Below are positions 19,493 to 26,484 of a DNA stretch of 64,000 bases, piece after piece (the first letter of the stretch is position 1; every line of letters starts with the position of its first letter). The position numbers and the translations under genes are program-made. This DNA comes from Microvirga guangxiensis (GTDB taxonomy: Bacteria; Pseudomonadota; Alphaproteobacteria; Rhizobiales; Beijerinckiaceae), in contig NZ_FMVJ01000005.1 of assembly GCF_900102135.1 (NCBI RefSeq), positions 212,736 through 276,735 of the forward strand, in the 5' to 3' direction. The notes below the pieces were generated by a model. It was not told the DNA's origin. It made no database searches and worked only from the letters and a program-made list of their open reading frames with translations.

Positions 19493-21313
19493 CTAGCCGA
19501 TGGGGCGCGTGGCGCTCTCAAGCCATGCGCGCGTATCGGCATCGAGATGCGGGCCGATCTTCTCGCGCACCTTCGCATGATAATCGTTGAGCCACGCGAT
19601 CTCGTCCTTCGTCATGAGCGCAGGCTCCACGAGGCGCAGGTCGATGGGCGTGAAGGTAAGCGTCTCGAAGCCCAGCATCTCGCGGTCGCCTCCGGGGATG
19701 GCGCGCGGCTCCACGAGGATCAGATTCTCGATGCGGATTCCGTAATCGCCCTGCTTGTAGAAGCCGGGTTCATTGGAAAGCATCATGCCCACTTCGAGTG
19801 GCGTCGTACCGGTCTTGGCGATGCGCTGCGGCCCCTCATGCACGGAGAGATAGCTGCCGATGCCATGGCCGGTGCCGTGATCGAAATCGAGGCCGGCATC
19901 CCACAGAGGCTTGCGGGCGAAGGCGTCGATCTGCGCTCCTGTCGTGCCCTTCGGAAAAACGATGCGTGCGATGGTGATGTGGCCCTGCAGCACGCGGGTA
20001 AAGCGATCTCTCATCTCGGCTGTCGGCACGCCCACGATGATCGTGCGCGTGATGTCGGTTGTGCCGTCCTCGTATTGCGCGCCGGAATCGATGAGGAAGA
20101 TCTGGTTGATCTCGAGTTTGCGGTTGCTCGACGTAGTGACGCGGTAATGGGGCAGGGCAGCATTGGGGCCCGCGCCCGAGATGCTCGGAAAGGAGATATT
20201 CCGCAGCGCGCCGGTTTCGATGCGGAAAGCCTCCAGCGCTTCGACCGCATCGATCTCCGAGAGCTGACCCTTGGGGGCTTCGTGGTCGAGCCACGCGAGA
20301 TAGCGCGCCATGGCCACGCCATCGCGCAGGTGCGCTGCATGCGAGCCCGCGATCTCGGCCTGATTCTTTACCGCCTTCATGAGGGCGATGGGATCTGCGC
20401 CCACATCGACCTTGCCGCCCGCGGCTTCGATGCGTCGGATGAGAGCGACGGCGCCGGTTGCGGAATCCACGCGCACCTTGCCGCCTTTCTGGCCCAGTGC
20501 ATCGAGAGCATTTTGGAAGGCCTCGATGGGCGCGAATTCGGCGAGCTCGCCGACAGCGGCGCCCGCCTCGTTGGTAATCTTCGCCGGATCGAAGAACAGG
20601 CTGGCGCGGCCTTCGCGAGGTAGCACCGCATATCCCAGCGGGAGTGGCGTGTGGCCGACATCGCCGCCGCGCAGGTTGAAGGCCCAGGCAAGGCTATGCG
20701 GGTCGGAAATAACCAGCGCGTCGAGCTTTGCCTCCGCCATTTTTCTGCGGATGCGTTCCAGCTTCGCCTCGGCTGTTTCACCCGCGTAGTCGATAGGGTG
20801 GGGCCGGACCGGCGCTTGCGGCGGGGCAGGGCGGTCGATCCAGATGACGTCGACCAGATTGATGTCGACCGGGGACAGCTTGCCGCCAGCCTTCGCTACT
20901 GCCTGCTCCAGGCGCTTCAGGCTGTCGCTCGTGTGCAGCCAGGGGTCGTAGGCAAGAACGCCGCCTTCCGGCAAATTAGCGCCGATCCAATCTTCCGCAG
21001 ACATGTGGGCGAGCTGCACCGGGGCGATCACGGAAGTGTCGACCTGCTCCGCGGCTTGCACCGTATAACGCCCATCGACGATGAGAGCGGCCTTGCTTGT
21101 GAGGATCACCGCAGTGCCTGCCGACCCGGTGAAGCCCGTAAGCCAGGACAACCTCTCGGCGCTCTTCGGCACATACTCTCCCTGGTGCTCGTCGGCCCGG
21201 GGCACGATGAAGCCATCGAAGCCACGACGGCTCAGTTCGGAGCGCAGCTTGGCAATGCGGGCAGGGCCCTGAGAGGGGGAGGTCGTATCGTCGAAGAATT
21301 GGAACTGAGCCAT
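19493..21313 (-). CDS. pepP: Xaa-Pro aminopeptidase (aminopeptidase P, M24B)
   Basis: The 606-residue protein is the long, three-domain form of aminopeptidase P. Two creatinase-like N-terminal domains precede the pita-bread catalytic domain. Metal ligands are visible as IDSGAQYEDGTTDITRT (two Asp), DHGTGHGIGSYLSVHEGPQ (His), LSNEPGFY (Glu) and IRIENLILVE (Glu). It removes N-terminal residues before proline, using two metal ions, in the cytosol. A decayed duplicate of its last codons lies at 19016-19069, beyond a low-GC insert. Confidence 0.94.
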   Translation of the reverse strand: MAQFQFFDDTTSPSQGPARIAKLRSELSRRGFDGFIVPRADEHQGEYVPKSAERLSWLTGFTGSAGTAVILTSKAALIVDGRYTVQAAEQVDTSVIAPVQLAHMSAEDWIGANLPEGGVLAYDPWLHTSDSLKRLEQAVAKAGGKLSPVDINLVDVIWIDRPAPPQAPVRPHPIDYAGETAEAKLERIRRKMAEAKLDALVISDPHSLAWAFNLRGGDVGHTPLPLGYAVLPREGRASLFFDPAKITNEAGAAVGELAEFAPIEAFQNALDALGQKGGKVRVDSATGAVALIRRIEAAGGKVDVGADPIALMKAVKNQAEIAGSHAAHLRDGVAMARYLAWLDHEAPKGQLSEIDAVEALEAFRIETGALRNISFPSISGAGPNAALPHYRVTTSSNRKLEINQIFLIDSGAQYEDGTTDITRTIIVGVPTAEMRDRFTRVLQGHITIARIVFPKGTTGAQIDAFARKPLWDAGLDFDHGTGHGIGSYLSVHEGPQRIAKTGTTPLEVGMMLSNEPGFYKQGDYGIRIENLILVEPRAIPGGDREMLGFETLTFTPIDLRLVEPALMTKDEIAWLNDYHAKVREKIGPHLDADTRAWLESATRPIG

Positions 21314-21605
21314 CCGAAGGTCACCGGAAGTGGAATGAGGAAGGCAGCACGCTATGCCGGAGCCTTAAGCCCTGCAACCGTCATGCAGCGTAGAAGCATG
21401 GCTAGCCGATAGGCAATTTGCCCAAGCCATACTCGCCAGATGCCTCAGCATTAGCGTCTTCCGATTGTGCAGTGCAAAAGATGCATGGCTCTCATGCAAA
21501 GGGTCCGTCTACTACTAAAGTCGGGCATGGCTTATGTATAGCATAACAAGAACAGAGGAACGCTGAACCGAAGGGTCTCAACGCCAATCTGTTGGAGATG
21601 AGCCC
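21314..21605. other. Intergenic region between divergent pepP and the small-protein genes
   Basis: The 292 bp are more AT-rich than the coding flanks and contain TATGTATAGCATAAC (21533-21547), a possible -10 region for the downstream small genes. I find no RNA gene, palindrome or open frame of note. Confidence 0.4.
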
Positions 21606-21830
21606 ATGAACACAGCCGTTTTATCCCCCGTCTATGCCGATCGGACCAAGGCCCCATCCACGTTTTTGCGGGTTGCCAAGAACGTCATGAAGGCTCTTGT
21701 CGAGAGCCGCGCCAGAAGCGCCGAGCGCGAGTTGCGCCGCCACCTGGCCCTCAGAGCGGACCTCAGCCGTAAGCAGGATCACTCCGCTGACTTCCTGCGC
21801 CAGACCACCGATCTGCCCTTCAAGATCTAA
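21606..21830 (+). CDS. Small basic hypothetical protein
   Basis: The 74-residue protein is rich in Arg, Lys and Ala, with a predicted amphipathic helix (VAKNVMKALVESRARSAERELRRHLALRADL) and a C-terminal FLRQTTDLPFKI. TTGGAGATGAGCCC upstream of the ATG provides a Shine-Dalgarno site. It is not a family I can name; size and charge recall the small DUF1127-like proteins of Alphaproteobacteria, without a clear motif match. It is followed after 36 bp by another tiny gene in the same direction. Confidence 0.55.
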   Translation: MNTAVLSPVYADRTKAPSTFLRVAKNVMKALVESRARSAERELRRHLALRADLSRKQDHSADFLRQTTDLPFKI

Positions 21831-21866
21831 CCCAAAAACCCAGTCCGAAGAGAGAAGAGTAAAGCC

Positions 21867-21971
21867 ATGTTGATCGTTGTTGCCATGAAGCTCGTACGCG
21901 ACGTTTTCGCCGATGCTTTCCAGCTCCGCCGCGAGATGATGAAGCGCTATCCCGGCGTCCTCGCCGAGTAA
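21867..21971 (+). CDS. 34-residue small protein
   Basis: This short frame starts with ATG at 21867 after the purine-rich AGAGAAGAGTAAAG and ends TAA at 21971. It encodes MLIVVAMKLVRDVFADAF followed by QLRREMMKRYPGVLAE: a hydrophobic start, then a charged amphipathic helix. Codon use is like that of real genes, and it lies 36 bp after the 74-residue gene, suggesting a two-gene transcript. There is no family assignment. Confidence 0.45.
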   Translation: MLIVVAMKLVRDVFADAFQLRREMMKRYPGVLAE

Positions 21972-21989
21972 GCCTGACGAACCAATCGT

Positions 21990-22910
21990 TTATCGGCGGG
22001 GCTGCGGACGTGCGCTGCCTCGCTTCAGAACGAGGGCTGCCCAGCCTTCAAGATTGTAGCGCCGCTGGAGATACCAGCCCTGATGCGCATAGGCCGACAG
22101 CACGCCCGGTACGTCATGGCCAAGCAGCCCTGAGAGAATGAGCGTCCCGTCATTGCTCGCGACCCGAGCCAGAGAGGGCGCCAGGATCCGCAGGGGCTTT
22201 GCCAGAATGTTGGCGAAGACGAGGTCGAAATGACCCGGCCGGTCGGCTTCGGCGTTGCGCGTGCCGGGGCCCACATAGAGCCTCATCCACGGCCCAATCC
22301 CGTTGAGACGCGCATTCTCCTTCGCCACCCGCACCGCTTCAGGATCGATATCGCCTGCAACCACAGGGCGCTTGAGCACCTTGGCAGCGGCGAAGGCCAG
22401 GATACCCGTGCCGGTGCCCACATCGAGTACATGGCGGGGTGTGCGGATCTTCAACTCATCCACGAACGCCTGGAGGCAGCTTAGCGTCGTGCCGTGGTGG
22501 CCCGTGCCGAAGGCCAGGCCCGCCTCGATTTCGATGGCGATGTCGTTGGTGCGGCGATGCTCCCGGTCATGGGAACCGTGAACCAGAACGCGGCCGGCCC
22601 GAACGGGCCTCAGGCCCTCAAGCGAAGCCTTCACCCAATCCTTCTGCTCCAAGGGCAGGAACACGCCCTTGTCCGCCTCCTCGCCGACGATGGGGCGCAC
22701 GAGATCGCGGATGGCAGTCTCGTTCGGCTCATGGGCAAAGTAGGCCTCGAGCAGCCATGGGCCGTCCTCCACCGTCTCGAAGGCGGCCACCGCCGTCTCG
22801 GCGGGGTCGAAAATCTCTCCGATCAGATCCGTCATGGCGCGCGCCGAGCGCTCGTCCGTCGTGATGCGGAAGACATGGGTGGGGCGGTTGGGGTGCAGAC
22901 CTTCAAGCAT
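21990..22910 (-). CDS. prmA: Ribosomal protein L11 methyltransferase PrmA
   Basis: The 306-residue protein trimethylates ribosomal protein L11 with S-adenosylmethionine. The N-terminal substrate-recognition domain is followed by the class I methyltransferase motif HVLDVGTGTGILAFAAAKV; LAFGTGHHGTTLSCL is the PrmA hallmark and DLVFANILAKPL matches motif IV (N[IV]LA). It is monocistronic and convergent with the 34-residue gene. Confidence 0.94.
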   Translation of the reverse strand: MLEGLHPNRPTHVFRITTDERSARAMTDLIGEIFDPAETAVAAFETVEDGPWLLEAYFAHEPNETAIRDLVRPIVGEEADKGVFLPLEQKDWVKASLEGLRPVRAGRVLVHGSHDREHRRTNDIAIEIEAGLAFGTGHHGTTLSCLQAFVDELKIRTPRHVLDVGTGTGILAFAAAKVLKRPVVAGDIDPEAVRVAKENARLNGIGPWMRLYVGPGTRNAEADRPGHFDLVFANILAKPLRILAPSLARVASNDGTLILSGLLGHDVPGVLSAYAHQGWYLQRRYNLEGWAALVLKRGSARPQPRR

Positions 22911-22969
22911 GGGGCTGCTCTAGCACCCCCTGTGCTCTCTCTCAAGCGATCACAAGCAGGGGCAGAGGA

Positions 22970-22994
22970 GGAACCGCCCGGATTCAGGCCCGTT
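22970..22994 (+). promoter_or_regulatory. EcfG (general stress response) promoter upstream of the SDR gene
   Basis: GGAAC (22970-22974), exactly 16 bases, then CGTT (22991-22994) is a perfect match to the alphaproteobacterial EcfG consensus GGAAC-N16/17-CGTT. It would give a 5' UTR of about 60 bases ahead of the SDR gene at 23061. Confidence 0.65.
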
Positions 22995-23060
22995 CTTCAA
23001 GCGCTAAGCGTATTCCCCACGATGCTTGAAGCGGCGCTTGAGCGCCTGCAGGAGACCCCC

Positions 23061-23936
23061 ATGTCCGGACGTCTTTTCGATAAGGTCGCCATCATAACCG
23101 GTGCCGGTACCGGCATCGGTGAGGCCATTGCCCTCAAGTTCGCCCGCGAAGGTGCGCGCCTGCTCCTCGTCGGCCTCCCTGACGATCCGGTGGAGGATGT
23201 GGCGCAACTCATCAACAGGGCAGGGGGCTTCGCCGAGATTTATCTGGGCGACATTGCCGAGGAGCACCACGCTCAAGCTGCGGTCGAGGCGTGTATGAGC
23301 GCCTATGGGCGCATCGACGTACTCGTCAACAATGCAGGCGTGTTCCTGGCTGTGGCCGAAACGCAGGATTACCCCATCGACAAATTCGACGAGACCTTCC
23401 GTTCGAACGTGCGCTCGGTGTTCCTGATGACGAAGTTCGCGCTGCCTTACCTGCAGGAGACTCAAGGCAACATCATCGCAACCGGCTCGGAGGCTGGCAT
23501 GCTCGGTCATCCGAAGAACACGCCATACGGCGGCACGAAGGCTTTCATCCATTCGTTCATTCGGGGCATTGCAGCAGAACAGGTGCCCTATGGCGTGCGG
23601 GCAAATTGCGTGTGCCCCGGACCCATCGATACGGCATGGACGCACAAATCCACCGGACCGATGGATGCTGAACTCGCAACGATGATCACACAGGCTACAC
23701 CTATGGGACGACGGGGGACCCCGGAGGAAGTGGCGAATGTATTCTGCTTCTTGGCATCGGACGAGGCGAGCTTCGTGACTGGCGCGCTTTATATGGTGGA
23801 TGGTGGCATCACGATCTCGAAAGGCCCGGTCGGGGCGAAGGCGTCCTCAAGTTTCAAGAAACAGCCGAAGGGAACCTTGCCCACACGCCACTCGCACGAT
23901 GGGCTGAAAAACAAGGACTACGAGACGCTAACCTGA
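23061..23936 (+). CDS. Short-chain dehydrogenase/reductase, probable stress-response oxidoreductase
   Basis: The 291-residue classical SDR contains the NAD(P) motif TGAGTGIG (13-20), NNAG (90-93) and the catalytic set S143, Y156, K160 (YGGTK). PGPIDTAWT and GALYMVDGGITISKG are standard classical SDR segments. A C-terminal extension of about 35 residues (FKKQPKGTLPTRHSHDGLKNKDYE) is basic and unusual. The substrate is unknown. ATG 23061 has GGAG eight bases upstream; the frame is open further up but not SDR-like. The EcfG-type promoter suggests induction by general stress. Confidence 0.88.
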   Translation: MSGRLFDKVAIITGAGTGIGEAIALKFAREGARLLLVGLPDDPVEDVAQLINRAGGFAEIYLGDIAEEHHAQAAVEACMSAYGRIDVLVNNAGVFLAVAETQDYPIDKFDETFRSNVRSVFLMTKFALPYLQETQGNIIATGSEAGMLGHPKNTPYGGTKAFIHSFIRGIAAEQVPYGVRANCVCPGPIDTAWTHKSTGPMDAELATMITQATPMGRRGTPEEVANVFCFLASDEASFVTGALYMVDGGITISKGPVGAKASSSFKKQPKGTLPTRHSHDGLKNKDYETLT

Positions 23937-23943
23937 TGAGCGG

Positions 23944-23967
23944 GATGCCGGCTCCTAAGCCGGCATC
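23944..23967. terminator. Hairpin between the convergent SDR and cfa genes
   Basis: GATGCCGGCT (23944-23953), loop CCTA, AGCCGGCATC (23958-23967): a perfect 10-bp stem overlapping the cfa stop. It is a plausible bidirectional terminator, though without a long T-run. Confidence 0.6.
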
Positions 23968-25226
23968 AACTCTCTTGCCGGTTCGAGGATCTTGAGACGT
24001 TCCGCCTCTATGGATTTGTAGTGACGCTGCAGATCCGTGATGTAATCGCGCACGATGGGCGCAGCATCACGCTTGCGGGCAAGCTGCATGTGGAAGACGA
24101 GTTGGCTGCCCGTAGTGAACATCGTCTCTGCGCTGATTAGATAAAATTCGAACATCCGGCAGAAACGCTCATCGTACATGGCGGCGATCTTCTCCCGATT
24201 GGCCTCGAAGCGCTTGTGCCAGTGGTTCAACGTCTTGGCATAATGGACGCGGAGGAACTCGAGGTCCGTCACCCAGAGAGAATTCTGCTCGGTCACCGGA
24301 AAGACCTCCGACAGGGCAGGGGAATAGGCGCCAGGGAAGATGTACTTGCGCAGCCATGGGCTTGCAGTGCCAGGCGGGCTCATCTTGCCGATGGAGTGCA
24401 GCACCATCAATCCGTCATCATCGAGCAGCGCATTGATCTTGGCAAAGAACTCTCCGTAATGATGAACGCCCACATGCTCGAACATGCCCACCGACACGAT
24501 GCGGTCGAAGCGCCGGTCGACCTTGCGGTAATCGAGCAACTCAAAGCGCACGCGATGCGATAGGCCAGCGCGCCGTGCTTTCTCGTTCGACAATTCATAT
24601 TGCTCTTTAGAGAGCGTGACGCCCGTAACATCCACATCTTCCATGGCAGCAAGGTAGAGCGCGAGATCGCCCCAGCCGCTGCCAATGTCGAGAATTTTCA
24701 GTCCAGGCTTGAGCTGCAGCTTCGCGGCGATGAGACGCAGCTTGTTCTGCTGCGCCTCTTCCAGCGTATCGTCCTCGTTGACGAAGTAGGCGCAGGAATA
24801 CTGCATCCCCTTGTCGAGAAAGAGCCGGTAGAAATCGTTCCCGAGATCGTAGTGATGCGCCACGTTTTGTTGCGCCTTGCCGACCGGGTTGGCTTGCTGA
24901 AAGCGTTTCACGGTACGCGAAACGCGCTTCAGCACGCTCTGCAGCGGGTAATTCGCCAGGGTCGAGCGGTTCATTGAGAACAGGTTGAGAAAATCGCGCA
25001 GGCTCGAGCCGTCCTCGAAGCTCATGCGCCCGTCCATATAGGCCTCGCCTGCGTGAAGCTCGGGATTCAGGAAGAGCTTGTGGTATAGCGACTTGTCCGT
25101 CAGCCGCATTGTTACGCTGGGACCTGGCTTCTCACCACCGAAGACATGCACGCCGCCCTCGGCATCTACCACCTTCAAAGTACCTGCGCGGATGAAGGAT
25201 TTGAGCATATGGGACAGGGGAAACAT
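23955..25226 (-). CDS. cfa: Cyclopropane-fatty-acyl-phospholipid synthase family protein
   Basis: The 423-residue enzyme transfers a methylene group from S-adenosylmethionine to unsaturated phospholipid acyl chains at the inner membrane, a stationary-phase and acid-stress adaptation. The N-terminal lipid-binding domain (LYHKLFLNPELHAGEAYMDGRMSFEDGS) is followed by AHHYDLGNDFYRLFLDKGMQYSCAYF, the SAM motif KILDIGSGWGDLALYLA and VSVGMFEHVGVHHYGEFF. The neighbouring SDR and manganese catalase genes have stress-type promoters; none was found for cfa itself. Confidence 0.93.
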   Translation of the reverse strand: MFPLSHMLKSFIRAGTLKVVDAEGGVHVFGGEKPGPSVTMRLTDKSLYHKLFLNPELHAGEAYMDGRMSFEDGSSLRDFLNLFSMNRSTLANYPLQSVLKRVSRTVKRFQQANPVGKAQQNVAHHYDLGNDFYRLFLDKGMQYSCAYFVNEDDTLEEAQQNKLRLIAAKLQLKPGLKILDIGSGWGDLALYLAAMEDVDVTGVTLSKEQYELSNEKARRAGLSHRVRFELLDYRKVDRRFDRIVSVGMFEHVGVHHYGEFFAKINALLDDDGLMVLHSIGKMSPPGTASPWLRKYIFPGAYSPALSEVFPVTEQNSLWVTDLEFLRVHYAKTLNHWHKRFEANREKIAAMYDERFCRMFEFYLISAETMFTTGSQLVFHMQLARKRDAAPIVRDYITDLQRHYKSIEAERLKILEPARELMPA

Positions 25227-25337
25227 CTAAGCCTCATCGGTCGCATCGAAGATGCAGGATAGTTCCACAGTTACGGGCAGGTGACCAGAGGGTTAGATCA
25301 GAGCCTCTCTAATGTAGAGGTTATCCTGAGAAGTCGG

Positions 25338-25362
25338 GGAACAACCGTGAATCGCTCTTGTT
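25338..25362 (+). promoter_or_regulatory. EcfG (general stress response) promoter upstream of manganese catalase
   Basis: GGAAC (25338-25342), 16 bases, then TGTT (25359-25362) matches the EcfG consensus GGAAC-N16/17-cGTT except for the least conserved C. The predicted leader is about 50 bases. Manganese catalases are recurrent members of EcfG regulons in Rhizobiales. Confidence 0.65.
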
Positions 25363-25421
25363 GAAAGGCAGTCGTGTGCCGGGCTGAGTAGCCCTTCAAA
25401 TTCAACATCAAGGAGCAGCCG

Positions 25422-26303
25422 ATGTTCTTCCGTCAACGGCAACTGGCTTATCACGCCAAGCCGGAAAGACCCGATCCGCTTTTCGCTAAGATGCTTCAGG
25501 AGGCTCTCGGGGGACAATGGGGTGAGATGAGCGTGATGATGACTTATCTCTTCCAGGGCTGGAACTGCCGCGGTTCGCAGAAGTACAAGGATATGATCAT
25601 GGATATCGGGACCGAGGAGATCGGTCACGTCGAGATGCTCGCCACCATGATCGCGCGTCTGCTCGAAACCTCGCCTGTCGACCAGCAGGAGGAGATGGCA
25701 AAGAATTCCGTGATCGGGGCCGTCATGGGCGGCGCCCGTGTCGAAGACGCTATCGTCGCCGGCATGAACCCTCAGCACTACATCGTAGCCGGATTAGGCT
25801 CCAGGCCAACGGACAGTACCGGTAATCCCTGGTCGGCAACTTACATCATAGCAAGCGGCAATCTGCTGGCGGATTTCCGGTTCAATGTGACGGCTGAGAG
25901 CCAAGGCCGGCTGCAGGTTGCCCGTCTCTACAATATGACGAACGATAAGGGCGTGCGCGATATGCTCTCCTATATGCTCGCGCGCGATACGATGCACCAG
26001 AATCAATGGCTTGCCGCAATCGAAGAACTCAAGGCGGATGGTCTGGAGGACACACCAGTGCCCTCGAATTTCCCGCAAGAGCTTGAGAAGGGCGAAGTCG
26101 CCTATCAGTTCCTCAACCACTCGGAAGGCATGGAAAGCCAGGAAGGCCGCTGGGCCAAAGGCCCTTCGCCGGATGGGAAGGGCGAATTCACTTACGTGGA
26201 TCGTCCTCCTGCCTTCACGGAAGACGAAGGCAAGCTCAATCCGGTCGATCCGAGAACCTACGGCACACCACCTATGCCGGTTCCGCCGTCCGCGGCTGAG
26301 TGA
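25422..26303 (+). CDS. Manganese-containing catalase
   Basis: The 293-residue non-heme catalase dismutates hydrogen peroxide at a dimanganese site. It has the four-helix ferritin-like core with ligand segments LFAKMLQEALGGQWGEMSVMMTYL (Glu), MDIGTEEIGHVEMLATMI (Glu, His), RLYNMTNDKGVRDML and RDTMHQNQWLAAIEEL (His), and the Pro-rich C-terminal tail of the family. AAGGAGCAGCC gives a strong ribosome site. It is single-gene, under the stress-type promoter at 25338, and followed by a hairpin terminator. Confidence 0.94.
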   Translation: MFFRQRQLAYHAKPERPDPLFAKMLQEALGGQWGEMSVMMTYLFQGWNCRGSQKYKDMIMDIGTEEIGHVEMLATMIARLLETSPVDQQEEMAKNSVIGAVMGGARVEDAIVAGMNPQHYIVAGLGSRPTDSTGNPWSATYIIASGNLLADFRFNVTAESQGRLQVARLYNMTNDKGVRDMLSYMLARDTMHQNQWLAAIEELKADGLEDTPVPSNFPQELEKGEVAYQFLNHSEGMESQEGRWAKGPSPDGKGEFTYVDRPPAFTEDEGKLNPVDPRTYGTPPMPVPPSAAE

Positions 26304-26312
26304 TCATCCAGT

Positions 26313-26460
26313 CTGATGGCCGGGCTCGACCCGGCCATTTCCATCTTCTTCCCTCACACAAGCCCTCATTCCAAAGAGCGTAGCATCCGAGAGATGAAAG
26401 CACCTCTCGTGCTCTCTGGATGACACTTCGAGGCGCCGCTTGCAGCAGCTCCGAGGAAGG
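26313..26460. repeat. Degenerate copy of the dispersed repeat seen at 14786-14937
   Basis: Shared blocks in the same order: a GGCCG...CGGCCAT hairpin, TTCTTCCCTC, AGCCCTCATTCC (for TGCCCTCATCCT), CTCTGGAT, CTTCGAG and a final CTCCGAGGAAG. It is more decayed than the 14.8-kb copy. Confidence 0.55.
26316..26338. terminator. Hairpin after manganese catalase, start of a degenerate dispersed repeat
   Basis: ATGGCCGGG (26316-26324), loop CTCGA, CCCGGCCAT (26330-26338), followed by TTTCC. It is also the first part of the repeat related to 14786-14937. Confidence 0.6.
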
Positions 26461-26484
26461 TATTGGTATGATGAAGTGCTCTGC

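Noticed and set aside
21557..21595. EcfG promoter before the 74-residue small gene
   Set aside because: GGAAC is present but no GTT lies at the required 16-17 base distance.
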